Of a DNA stretch of 64,000 nt, positions 1 to 12,600 are shown piece by piece. Position 1 is the first letter of the stretch; every line of letters begins with the position of its first letter. Position numbers and translations under genes: made by a program. The notes under the pieces are model-generated. The model was given only the letters and a program-made list of their open reading frames with translations, was not told the DNA's origin and ran no database searches. Origin of the DNA: Maribacter sp. 1_MG-2023 (GTDB lineage Bacteria > Bacteroidota > Bacteroidia > Flavobacteriales > Flavobacteriaceae); assembly GCF_030547005.1 (NCBI RefSeq), contig NZ_JAUOPN010000001.1, positions 496,001-560,000 of the forward strand, given 5' to 3'.

Positions 1-545
1 CAATCTGGGTCATAACCTGAAAGCGTTACCGTAGTACCGTCTTCTGTTGCCATTATACCTAAGGAATTCGTTAAACTGGTTTGAGTTCCCTTGTTTGGTG
101 TTCCTCCCCATTTAAAATGTGTTCCCATTGCTTGCCTTCCTTTACTGGTCAGGGAAGTTGCTTGTGCGCCAGATCTACCTCTATAATTCGCATAGAATTT
201 TTCTCCCCCCGGAGCTTCTAATCTTAAACCTCCACTGGTAAGAACAATACCGGTATTGGCGTTGGTCATCATGGTTATATTATTGTCGCCATTTGATAGT
301 GTAATTTCTTGCGGTGTAGTTTTGGAAATAGACGCAGTACTATATACGGTAGTAGATGTACCTTGGTAAACATTTACCGAAAATGCGGTAGTTTCTGGGG
401 TAGATAAATAAATACTCTGTTGTGTTACAGCCTGATTATTTCCTCCTTGTTTTAATGGTGGTAAATAATGAAGGTCACTCAACTGGGAAAAGCCAGTTAT
501 GGTAACCATCATAAATAAAATAAATAAGACTGTTTTTTGCTTCAT
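1..545 (-). CDS. Giant secreted surface protein, N-terminal part (cut by window edge)
   Basis: The reading frame is open from an ATG at 545 to the window edge, so only about 181 residues are visible. It begins with a signal peptide (MKQKTVLFILFMMV, cleavage after ITGFSQ) and continues with LSDLHYLPPLKQGGNNQA. This is almost the same as the mature N-terminus of the 4,130-aa protein just upstream. The two stay collinear through the shared motifs YLSTPETT, NGDNNIT, GGEKFY, YRG, KGRQAMGT, FKWGG and GIMATED, so this is a tandem paralog. The domain resembles the IgGFc-binding-protein-like N-terminal region seen in flavobacterial gliding or adhesion proteins (family knowledge). By analogy it is probably exported by Sec and then T9SS, but its C-terminus is not in view. 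It lies 140 bp downstream of its paralog in the same direction. Confidence 0.85.
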   Translation of the reverse strand, partial: MKQKTVLFILFMMVTITGFSQLSDLHYLPPLKQGGNNQAVTQQSIYLSTPETTAFSVNVYQGTSTTVYSTASISKTTPQEITLSNGDNNITMMTNANTGIVLTSGGLRLEAPGGEKFYANYRGRSGAQATSLTSKGRQAMGTHFKWGGTPNKGTQTSLTNSLGIMATEDGTTVTLSGYDPD

Positions 546-573
546 TATCAGCTTGTAGGGGGATTCTACATTT

Positions 574-581
574 CAAATAAA
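574..581 (-). promoter_or_regulatory. Possible -7 box (TTTATTTG) of the partial giant gene
   Basis: On the minus strand TTTATTTG lies 29 nt before the ATG at 545. It differs from the Bacteroidota TAnnTTTG box at one base. The same octamer lies at the matching place before the paralog (13105-13112). A TTG lies about 20 nt further upstream, where a -33 element is expected. Confidence 0.35.
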
Positions 582-647
582 CTTAAATAGTGATAAAACC
601 ACAATATTTAGTTGTAAAACCCTAGTTTTAAGTTGTTATCTGTGAGA

Positions 648-679
648 AATAAGAGGTGGCTATAATTCCACCTCTTATT
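648..679. terminator. 12-bp hairpin after the giant surface-protein gene
   Basis: A perfect 12-bp inverted repeat (AATAAGAGGTGG / CCACCTCTTATT, loop 660-667) starts 7 nt past the stop codon of the giant gene. On the plus strand it is followed by a T7 run (681-687). On the minus strand the tail is TTATTTCTC. It may therefore end transcription of the giant gene and also block antisense transcription into it. Confidence 0.65.
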
Positions 680-685
680 ATTTTT

Positions 686-3600
686 TTATCTATATAATGT
701 GAAATTACCTACAAACTCCCTAGTGTCGGCAGCACCATTTAATTTAATGACGTACCAGTAATCTCCTGTCGGTAGCTCATTTTCCTGATAGAATCCGTCC
801 CATCCATCTTCATTATCCTTGAAGGTGAAGACTGAACGACCGTATCTGTCATAGATGCTGATGAATATTTCTGGATAAACCTCTATGTTTTCTGGCATCC
901 AAAAATCGTTTTGACCATCGCCATTCGGAGTAAAGAAATTCGGAATTTCTATATCAATGAATTCAATGAAAATACTTTCTGTAACCTCACATCCATTTTC
1001 ATCAATAACAGTAATGTCATAGGTGTCTGTTTCGGTTATATAGAATATATTTTCTGAACCTTGTTCAACACCACCTATATAGAACGTATAGTTTTCTTTT
1101 CCTCCTACAGCAGTAGCAGTAATTTGGTTAATATTACTTTCTACAACCGTAAGCTCTAACGGATCAAAAGCTTCTATAACGACATCATAAGTAGCAATAC
1201 ATCCATTTGCATGAGAAATACTGATATAATGATTACCAGGAGTTAAATTACTGAAACTACCATTTAATTGCATTTCTAATGGATCTACGGTGTCCAAACC
1301 AAATAGAATATCATTTTCAATACTTGGATCGTTCAAAGTAATGCTCACATAATTAGTAGGACTATTATTACCATCACATTCATAGACTGGTTCAACAACG
1401 GCACCTAAATCAACACCGGCATCTATAGTAACGATTATTGTTTCTTCACAACCTTGAGCATCTTCTATGTAAATGATGTAATCACCAGCAGCTAAGTTTG
1501 TAAAACTCATTCTGTCTAGAACAAAATCTGTTTCACTCTCTAAACGAGTGCTATATGGAGCGGTACCACCTATTATGGTTAAATCAATAGTTCCGTCTTC
1601 TTCATCTACACAAATTTCAGGAGTGCTTTCTGTTGTTATTTCTAACACTTCTGGTTCTACAATGGTAGCTTCAATTAGCTCAAAACAACCGTTAGAATCT
1701 TGAGCGATAATAATATAATCGCCTGGTGCTAATTCGTCGAATGTATTGTCATCGCTAAAACGATCTAAGTTTGGCGAGATTGCATATTGATATATTCCTG
1801 ATCCACCAAGCATATTAACCGTAATGCTACCATCTTCTTGTCCATTACAGGTAACATCGTTGATAGTCGTATTGGCCGTGTCGATAACCAATGCTTCAGG
1901 TTCTGTGATATTGATCAATGCAGATGACTCTTCACAATCATCACTTTGAACCCTTACATAATATGGTCCTGCCAATAAATCGGTGAACAAACCAGTTGCT
2001 TGATTTGGACTAACCTCATTGGTAAAACCTGCATCAGAAAATAATGCATATTGATAATTACCTAATCCACCTTGTGCTTCTGCATTGATAACCCCGCTAT
2101 CATCACCGTTACAGCTAATGGTAGGGTTGTCGTTATCTAAGGTAACAGTTAAAGGAACAATCGGGTTTATAGTAACGCTATTACTTATAACCGATACACA
2201 ACCAAAACTATCTTGAATATAGTACTGATATGAATTTGGTTGAACACCTGTGAATAAATGGGAGTTAGGACCATTGGTTTCGTTCATGGCATTGAATGCA
2301 GACGTACCATCTATACTCCACATATATGGACCTGTACCACCAGAAGCGGTTAATAAAAGTTGTGCATCATCTAGGCAAGTTGCTCTTTGCTCAGTAACTA
2401 ATTGGCCTCTAACTTCTACTGGTTCAGCAATTTCAACAATATTCGTTTCATCAGAACAATTTAAGTCATCTAGAACAGTAACACTGTAATAGCCTGATCT
2501 TAAATTCATAAATGTTGCTGTAGTCTGAGAACTAGATGTCTGTAAAAGGTTAGCTCCAGCTCCGTCACCATCATAGGTGTTAAGAATGTATCTGTAATTT
2601 GTGGATACTGTTCTTGGTGTAAACGCCGCTGTAATTATTCCGTCCGTATCACCTTCGCATTCTAAACCTACAACTGTTTGAATATTAGCAGCAATTGGTT
2701 CTGGAGGCGTCAACGTAAATGCATTGGTAAAGGTTTCTGTACAACCTAAACTATCGGTTACTTCTACGGTATATTGACCGTCACTTAAACCTGTAAATAA
2801 ATTACCGTTTACTTGATTTGCCGTATAAGTTGTTGTTGAACTAACATGTGTTAAAACAATATCGAAGGGCGCTTCACCACCATTAGGTGTAATATTTGCA
2901 GTACCCATGTCATTATTACAACCTACATCTGTAGTTGCAATGGTCGCTAAAGTTATTGCGGCACTAGGTGATGTTATCGTAAATGATCTTTCTTGTACAC
3001 ATTCCGGAGTTCCAACTTGTGAAGCTCTTAAAACATAGCTACCTGCTGCTACCGGAATAGAAGCTGTTGTTCCTGTTCCTGCAAAAGTAGCGGCATCATC
3101 TGTACGTGTTGTAGCTGTGCCATCTGCATTTACAACTTCCCAGTTGAAATCACCCGTATAGGTAGCGTCGGTAAACGTTACCTCTATAGCACCATCGGTT
3201 CCAAAACATACTACATCAGAAAGCTTATTAACCTCAATACTAAATGTATTAGGGTTTTCTACGATATGAGTTCGTGTTATTTCACAACCTGTAGTTACAT
3301 TTTTAATACCAATCGTGTACGTGCCAATTGCCAAATTCGTAAATACATTATCACCTGTTTGGTATGTTGCAGATGGTAATATTCTAAACTCATAGTTAGC
3401 AAGATTTGCCGTGGTATTGGTAACTGTACTATTTACATTAATAGTAATGTTTTCACCACTGTTTACACAATCTAAATCTCTATCTACATTTACAGTTGCA
3501 TCAATAAATGTATCATAAGGGTCTATGGTAACAATATGTTCTGCAGAACAACCTTCGTCATCATATACACGAACAATAATATCACCACCAGCCGCATTTG

Positions 3601-6600
3601 TGTGCGTATAGGTTAATGCAATACTGTTTTGTAGCACAGTTGAAGTGGCATCATCAATGAATTCAAAACGATCATATGTTCCGCTTCCACCATTAATTAA
3701 ACTTGCGTCTATTGTTATTGTGGCATTATCACCATCATTTCCGTTAGCACAACCAAATTGATCAGGAACAGGAGCTGTAAATGTTACGGCTGTATTTTCA
3801 GCTACAACCACAGTTTTTAATGTCGGACAGTTATTCGGACCTCTTGCGGTTACATCATATGATCCACCTGGAAGCCCGGTGAAAGATTGTGTCCCAGCAT
3901 CCCAAGATGCGCTAGCAGGCATTGGATCTAATACATAGGTCAACGGATTGTTACCGTTATTTACTTGAACCAACTCTATGCTACCGTCATCAGCACCTGA
4001 ACAGCTAACCTCAATAGGAGTTGCCGTGAAATCTGGAAGAATGGCCGCAGGTATGGTTACATCAATAGTTCTAAAACAATTTGGTGATGCGGTACCAATA
4101 TCATAAACATTAATTGTGTAAATGGTATCTACAGTGTTGTCAGGTACGCTAACTGCTACGTTCATGGCCCCACCAGTAAGTGTCTGTCTTGTTTCAACAT
4201 CTGCTGATGAGCTGTCAAGAATTTCAAACTCATAATTTCCAGAACCTGAAATACCTTCAATAGCTATTTCAGCCTCAAAACCAGCACCACAACCTAATTG
4301 TTTATCTAAGGTAGCCGATGCTTGTAGGGTAGGGTGTACCACTATATTGGTATCTTCTGTACAACCTGTAGCATCTTTTATAAATACAGTATAGCTGCCA
4401 GCAGCTACGGTATTGTATATGCCGCCGTTGTTTTGATACGTACTACCACCATCAATAGAATAAAGAATAGTGCCTGTTCCTGTAGCATTTATGGTAACCG
4501 ATGCATTGGTATCGCAATTTGAAATTACTACGTCATCAATAACCGGTGCAGCCGTAAAACTCATGGTAACAGCATTAAGCGGATACGAACAACCATATTG
4601 ATCTTCGACGTTTACGGTATATGTTCCTGCAGGAGAACCTGCTGGTATTTCTATAGGGTTATCACCTGTTGCTGTAATAGTAGTAAAAGTTGCAGGACCC
4701 GTAATGGTATAGAAGTAATCACCTCCACCGCCTTGCACATTTTCTATTAATATTAATCCAGGGTTTTCACAAGAAATATCTTGTTCGGATTTTGCGACTC
4801 CTGTAATTATTTCTAACTCATCTAAAATAGCATTTTCACTTGCACTAATACATTGTTGTGCACCACCGCTGTCTATTTGTGTTACTTGAATATAGTATTC
4901 ATTTGGAGAAAGTCCTGTTACGGTAATGGTGTTGCTGTAGGCTATTACCCCTGTACTTTGATCAACTATATTATCATCGGTATCAAATAAAGTCCATTGC
5001 ATGCTAGGTTCGGTCAGTCCATCTTCATCAACTATTGTATAAGTGATTTCACCATTGTTTGCAGAACTACAAGAAGGGTTTATTTCTGGAGTAATGGTCA
5101 TCGGTAAACCACCTGCAATATCATTTACGTTAACCGTACTTTGCCTAATACAAGTTACTGGTGTATTGTTATCTCTAACATAGAAAACATAGGTTCTACC
5201 AGGTATTAAATTGGTAAATTCATACATACCATGGCCTGCGGTTACTGTACTGCCATCTAAAGCAATAGATCCACCGGCGTACCATGTAGCGGTACTTTCA
5301 TCGAAATTTGAAGGGTCACTTGAAAAAGTATATTCGTATCCTGGTACTCCTTCACCACCTTGTACTTTTACTTTTAATTCATCGCAATTTTCAACTACGG
5401 ATGAAGTCGTAATATCTAAATCATCTAATGGATAAGGAATGATTTCTCTTGGTAAATCTGTTTGACAAATTAAATTGCCGCTACCGTCAATTGTTCTAAT
5501 TGATGGGAACACTTCATCTCCAGAAGACAATCCGGTTCTAAAACTAGTTCCTGTTTGCCATGTACTACCACCATCTTGACTATATTCTATAGTACCGGTT
5601 AAACCTGTAGTTACGTTTGTAAAGTCGAAACCAAAATCGGTATCCAATCCGCTACAATCACTTGCATAAGCCAATACAATATCTGCAGTAAGTTCATCAG
5701 GTGCGGTTATCGTCACAGATTCCGTTTCAGAACATCCGCCTTCATCGGTAATAATTACATCGTAATCACCTGGAGCCAGGTTATAGTATGTTTTAGTAGT
5801 TCCTACAACATTATTTTGTACTTGATCTGGTGTACCGTTAGTAATATCTACCAATCGGTAATCGTAAGGAGATAGTCCGTCGTTAATAGTAACTTCAATA
5901 TTACCAGTGCCATCATGACAATCTGGGTCTGTTGCCACAGCTGATATATCCAATACTGGGTTGGTAGCAATGGTTTCGGTTACCATAGTTTGGCAAGCAT
6001 CGGTACCATTAGCTTTGTCTCTTACGTAAATATCATAATCTCCAATATTAGCTAGTGCAACTGTTGTTGAATTACTAATTGAGAAATCAGCGTCAGTTAC
6101 TGTATTTCCAGTAGGAACAAAGGCATACATGAAATTATTGTCACCACCTGATGCAGTTGCCGTTAAACTACCATCGCCACATAAACTTGCATTTACAGGT
6201 ACTACGCTTAATGAAATAGTCGGAGCTATTGTTATTGATTGTATCGCTGAAGCACAACCAAACTCATCATTGACCTCAACATCATATGTACCTTCAGTTA
6301 AATTACTGAATGTATATGTTACGTCTGTAATTGTTGAAGGCGTTTGCCAAGCTCCACCGTTAATTCTAAAAGAGTAATTACCATTACCATCGGTTACTGT
6401 TGCTGTAACAGTACCATTGTTTTGACCGTCATAACATTGCGTTGCGGTTAAGTCAAAAGCAATTGTATCTGGCTGAACCACAGTTACAGTTGTTGTTGAG
6501 ATTACTTCACAATTATTTTGATCTCTTACTCTAACATGATAATCGCCTGCAGGTACATTCAAGAATTGTGCTGATGTACTAAAGACTCGTATAACAGTAT

Positions 6601-9600
6601 TATCCGTTAATTCTAATTGATATTCATAACCAGGTGTGCCTTCATCTGCAGATGCTTGCAAAGTAGCACCTGTATTAAAACATGTGAATTCTGCTTTTTG
6701 TTCAAGATTTGCAGTTAATGCATTTGGTGATGTCAACGTAACCGAAGTCGCTGAGGTTGCCGTACATGTATTATCGTTTATTTTTTCGACCATAACACTA
6801 TACGTGCCATCGGCAAGAGTTGTTGGTGTAGTAATCGGAGATGTTGTTTCCGTAACCCAAGTTGCTCCATTATCAATTGAATATTGATAACCTGCGATAG
6901 GATCAAAATTAGAAACTTCAAAACGGATACTACCATTGTCACTTCCATTACAAGTTGGGTCAGTACTACTTAAAATAGCTACTTCAAAAGTTTTTCCTGT
7001 TTCTACAACAACTGTAATATCTTCTGTTTGCTCACATAGCTCAGGAGTCTGTGAAGCTTGAATATCATCTAATACCAAGAAGTTACCATTATCACTATTA
7101 AGGTTGGTACGTAATACAACACCAACTGCCGTGTTTGCACCTGGGTTAAAAGTAACCGTTCTTAGGTGCCAGTCGTCTGCATTGTTGTTTTGAGGAATAG
7201 CTGCTGTTGCCTGACTACTGATTACAGTGCCTGAACCGTCAACTAATTCTACCAATATCTCTGGATCGTTACCCGAAGCATTGTCAATTAATATGTTGTA
7301 AGCGTAGAATGATATCGTTATTTCTTGATTTGGTAAAGCTTCTAACCCTGTTCTTGACCATAAAATATTATTATCTCCGGCTGAGGTACTTACCCCAATT
7401 GCCATAAACCTACCATCTGTTAATCCAGAATGATCGTTAGGACTTCTCCAAGATGCATTTGGGTTGGTTATTCTGTTCGTTACTGCATATTCTGCATTTA
7501 CAAGAATCCCTGCAGGACCTAAATTACAATCGGTATCTGTACCATCTTGTGGTTCGTAGCAATATCCTGTACCTATTTCAGCAATCTGCGTAGTTACACC
7601 GGCTCCAAAATCTTCAAGGAAAAGTGTACTTTGATCAGCAGCTATTAAACTTGTATAGCCAACAGTAATAGTCTGTGTACCAGATGCGACATTATTGAAA
7701 ATATTACTATCTAATGGTGTGTTGTCGGTACCGTTTAATTTATAGGTATATGTAAAGTCTGTAGTGTTAGAAGGGGTAATTGTTACTGCGCCGTCCCCAT
7801 CGCACTCATAAGTAATATCATTCGTAAAAGTAGGGTCTATAGCTGCTGTAGGTACCGTGATTTCTAAAGGTGTCTCACAACCCAAAGCATCTGTTATCGC
7901 TAATTGATAGTTGCCAGGTGTTAAACGTCTTTCATCAATTGAAGAGAAAGTGTTTCCACCATCAAAACTATATTGATACGGAGCTTGACCACCACTACCA
8001 TTTAATATTTTAACCAAGGCTGTTGGTATTGTTGCACCAGATGTATCGCAAGAAGCATCTTCTATAATAGAAGGTGATGCCGTTAACGTGAATGGTTGGG
8101 TAACTTCATATTCGTAAGTCTCTGTACAACCATTACCGGCAGTACCACTAGAATCCATAACAGTAATCGTATAATTACCAGCCGAAATATTATTAAAGAA
8201 ATTTTCTGTTTGGTAAGTTGTTCCATCATCAAGACTATATTGATATGGTGCATTACCACCAGAAGCGGTAATCGTCAATACAGATGTAGAAGAATCTGCA
8301 CATGTAATATCTGTATTTGTTGCACCTATAGTGATAGTGCCCAAATCTTCCATCGTTACTACATTCGAGAATCCGTAGCATCCATTATCATCTCTGATTA
8401 CGAATACATACTCTCCATCTTCATTCGGGATGTATGTTGCAGGAGTACCTTCATATCCGAATAAAAATGTTGAATTTGATGTAAAATCAGAATCAGGAAT
8501 TGTAGTTTCGTCAGTATATGGAGCAACACCATCTTTACTATAGATAGCATATTCATAACCTGATGTACCACCTGTTGCCGTTAAATTAATTACGCCGGAA
8601 GTACATGTTATATTATCTTGATTCGTTGCTGTTAATCTTAGCTCGGGAATTTCGTCTACCGTAATAGTACGTTCATCGCTACAACCATCTGTAGTGGTTG
8701 TTACAATAACATAATCATCTGCTGAAAGCCCTGTAAATGTATGTGTGTTGTCAGAAGAAAGTAAATTATTAGCTACCAAGGCTCCTTTACCACCGCTACC
8801 GTTATCGAAGTAAAGCTCATAGCTATATTCTGGTGAAACGTTCAATGCCTGTATAGAAATTGTTCCTGCATCTGTACAATCAAATGGAGTTGAAGCTATT
8901 GTTGTTTCAAAAATTCTTTCTGCAATACCTATTTCTTCGGTTTCAAATACACAACTGTTCTCAATTGGTGCACCCGTTGAAGGATTCAATTGTGTAATTT
9001 GTACTATGTAGGTTCCGCTAGTTGCTATAGCAAAATTTGGACCTTGACCAGCACTAAATGGTACTGCGATTGAATTATTCTCAACATCATATAACTGATA
9101 ACCGTAACCGCTACCTAAATCTATTACTCTTATAGAACCTTCGGTATCACAAATGATATCAGAAGAAGCTGGTTCAGGAATATCTAATGTGTTTTGGTAT
9201 GCGTTGAAATAGAATCTACTGAAACATCCGCCTTCATAACCTATAACAACTCTATATTTACCACTTTCGGTAACTGTAAAATTATCGGTATCTGTTTCTT
9301 CGTTCCATGTCCATCCACTAGCTGTATTCGCACAATTATCGCTTATATCACCGCATGTTTCAGTGGTACAACTATTTTCATCAAGTTTCTCCCACTTTAT
9401 GGTTAAAGCATCGGTTATACCTAATTGAATAAATGCACTATCGGTTTCACCACAAAGGAAAATATGTGGCATTGAGTTGTTATCATTGGAACAGGTAACG
9501 GTCTCTCCCTGAATATCATTATCAGGATTACTGTCACTATTCACTTGGTTTAAATAACTAATGATAGGATTGGTCTGTGTTTCACCATAACGCTCAACAG

Positions 9601-12600
9601 TAATTAGTTCAGTATGGTTGGCACAGCCAGAAGTTGATGTTTTCTCAACAATGTAGTTTCCTATAGTTGTTACTGTTAATGTATTTGAAGTGCCGTCATC
9701 TAAAATTGTATCTCCAGCATCTATAGCACCATTATTATTTGTGTCAATTGCCCAAGTGTAGGTATCAAAACCTATACCAGCAGAAAGTGTACCGCTAGCA
9801 CCGCAAAGTTCTACCGTACGTGCAACGCTACAATTTGCCAAAGCATCAGAAACATTGTTGGTCGCTACCTCTAAAGTAGTAGTACAAGCACCTGCAGGGT
9901 TACTACCATCTTCATCAGAAAAAGTGTTGGTATTTAAAGTACCCGAATAATTTGCATACGCATGATTCTCTAATTGAGATGCACATGCCGATACAAATTC
10001 AGAACAGTCGCCGGCAATGGAAACCGTTATTTTTATCTTATACTCAGGATCATCGATTTCAACCAAAGCATCTGGTATAGTAAATGTTATGGTTCTAGTA
10101 TTTTCTACATAACTACTGGTTACACCAGGGGCATCGTCAATATTTATATCATCTAAGCTTATATTGTCTGGTAATACATTTTTGATAGTAAAACCGGTTG
10201 CATGATCATCGCCTATATTTTGAAGTCTTAATACATAATTGTAAGTGTCACCTAAATCTACATCATCTCCATTAATATCTGTACCACCTAATAATTCAGA
10301 GGTGTTACCTAAAACAATTACCGGTGCAAATACTTGTGTATAAGATGCTGCATTTACGGTACCATCGATTGGATTAACTGCAGGAACTCCTGTTCCATAT
10401 TCACCACCATCACCACCATCAGTTGCATCATCTTTATAATATTCGTTGGCATCACTACACCCGTCATCATCGCTATCTAAGTCTAAAGAATCGGGGTAGC
10501 CATCGCTATCGCTATCACAACCTGCAGTTAATAATGTACCTCGTAATATTGTCGGACCCTTAAGTACTTGACCAATAGTAACGGTATTAGCACCAGATGT
10601 ATTCCAAGAAGTTGTGTTCGCTGGGGTGTCTAGAACCATGGCTTCTAAAGGACTACCAGTAGTTCTTTTACCGAACAATTCGAAATCTCCATTTTGATTT
10701 ATTATGATTCTTAATACAGGATCACTAATCGATCCGCTAATGGTCCAAACGCTTGGGTTACCATTTGTACCGTGCATAGAGCCATCAAGGTAGCGTGCTG
10801 AATTGCCGGTAACGCCATTTTCAAACTGTACCTCACCAGCTACATCGTTACCATTAATATCTAATGTGAACGAATTGTCTAATTCGTAAATATCAAGAAT
10901 AAGATAATTATTGACACTCATTAAATCGCTTGTAACCGAATCTCCGTTACTAATATTTACCGATAGCATATCGCACTCAACTTGGTCATAAATACCGTCA
11001 TTGTCATCATCTAAATCAACGATATCAATTACACCATCATTGTCAAAATCATTATGAACTAGAATATGTGCAGATTGACTGTCTTCTGTGATATTTGCAT
11101 CTATTTGATCTTGAGTGTTAGTTGCTGTATTCGTCAAGCTAAGTAAAGGCAATGTGTTGATTTCGTCTGCAGTTACTTCTAATGTTAAAAAGGCAACTTC
11201 ACCAGGTTCTAAAGTGCCGATGTTCCAAATGCTACCGCTCCAAGATCCTGTAATAGTAGAAGCCTCTTTCAAGGTCAACCCTGCTGGAATATTATCTGTG
11301 ATTTGAATATTAGTAATGGGTAAATACCATAAGTTTTCTGCTCTAATGGTAAAAGTGGCGGTTTCGCCTTCTGTTATTTCAGATTGATCAACTGTTTTTT
11401 CAACTTGAAGATCTGGCTCACAATAGAAAATTTTAAGAGTTTGAGAATCGTATGTACATGGTCCTTTTGTTCCTCTTACGTAGTAATCACCAGCAACAGT
11501 AGCTGCATAATCATATGCATTTGCTCCAGGAATCGCTACTCCATCAAAAAACCATTGGTAGGCATCAAAATTGTCATCTGATGCTTCAAAAATACTTGAG
11601 CCTGCAAAACAATCTCCCGCGGTACCACCATTAATTTTTAGTACTACTTCTGGTACAGTATCAAACCCAGAAAAATATCCTGCAACACCACGAGCGCCAT
11701 TAAACCCGAAAAAACCAATAGCCATTGGTCCGGTTGATGTCACGTTAATATCACCATCTAAGTTTGGAATGTAGAACGTTTTCCAATCATCTGATCCTGC
11801 AACAGCGTCAGAAGCTGGTTTAGAAATCTCTACACCATTTTCAAATACCTTTACATTGGCATCTGGGGTATTAACAGAAGCAATAATAGTTAGGCCACCG
11901 GTAACAGTTGTACCTGCCATGTTTCTAATATCTGGTATATTGTCCATTACATCTGGTAATAAACAGTTTACCGGTGCTACAAAGTTTAGACCTTGTGTGT
12001 AATTTGCAGTTGCACCCGCTAAACTTTGATAGGCATAAACATCTTTAGAGGTCTGTACGAACATATTCGCACCTGCCGAATTACTGGAGTAATAAGTACT
12101 TGGTATTTTGAAGTATTCGCCATTGTCAATGGTTGCAATCGCTGTTGCATTACCATTTACAAATACTTGTGTGTTGTCTGCCGTAGCAATTACTAAAGGG
12201 AATTCTGTTAGTCCGCTACTAGAACCATTACCTCTAATAAATACGTAATCTTTTCCTAATTTATTGATAGGTACTGGCTGATCTATACCGGCATCTCTAT
12301 GACTTTGACCATCTTGACTACCAAAGTTCATTGATCCATTACTAATTACTATATCTTTTGTAGCTACAATAGAAGCACCGATCCAACCATCTTCATGAGC
12401 TTGTGTTGGTGAAGTACCTATATAGGTTTCATATACAAAAGATTCATTGGCGTTTAATGTTATCGTATGAGAGTTGGCGGTGATACCCGCTCTGTCATTA
12501 CCTACTCTAAATTCGCAACCAGGGTCATAACCAGATAAGACAACGGTAGTGTTGTCTTCGGTTGCCATAATACCCAATGTATTAGATTTAGATACTTGAG

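Noticed and set aside
1080..9150. Possible CRISPR-like or satellite DNA periodicity
   Set aside because: The periodicity is at protein level (80-100 residues) with diverged DNA; there are no short identical repeats with unique spacers.
2250..11774. Plus-strand open frames of 60-122 codons inside the giant surface-protein gene, e.g. 8096-8464
   Set aside because: They are antisense to a continuous 4,130-codon frame with clear domain structure; their composition (Ile/Thr/Ser/Cys-rich) is what the reverse of Thr/Asp/Gly-rich coding DNA gives.
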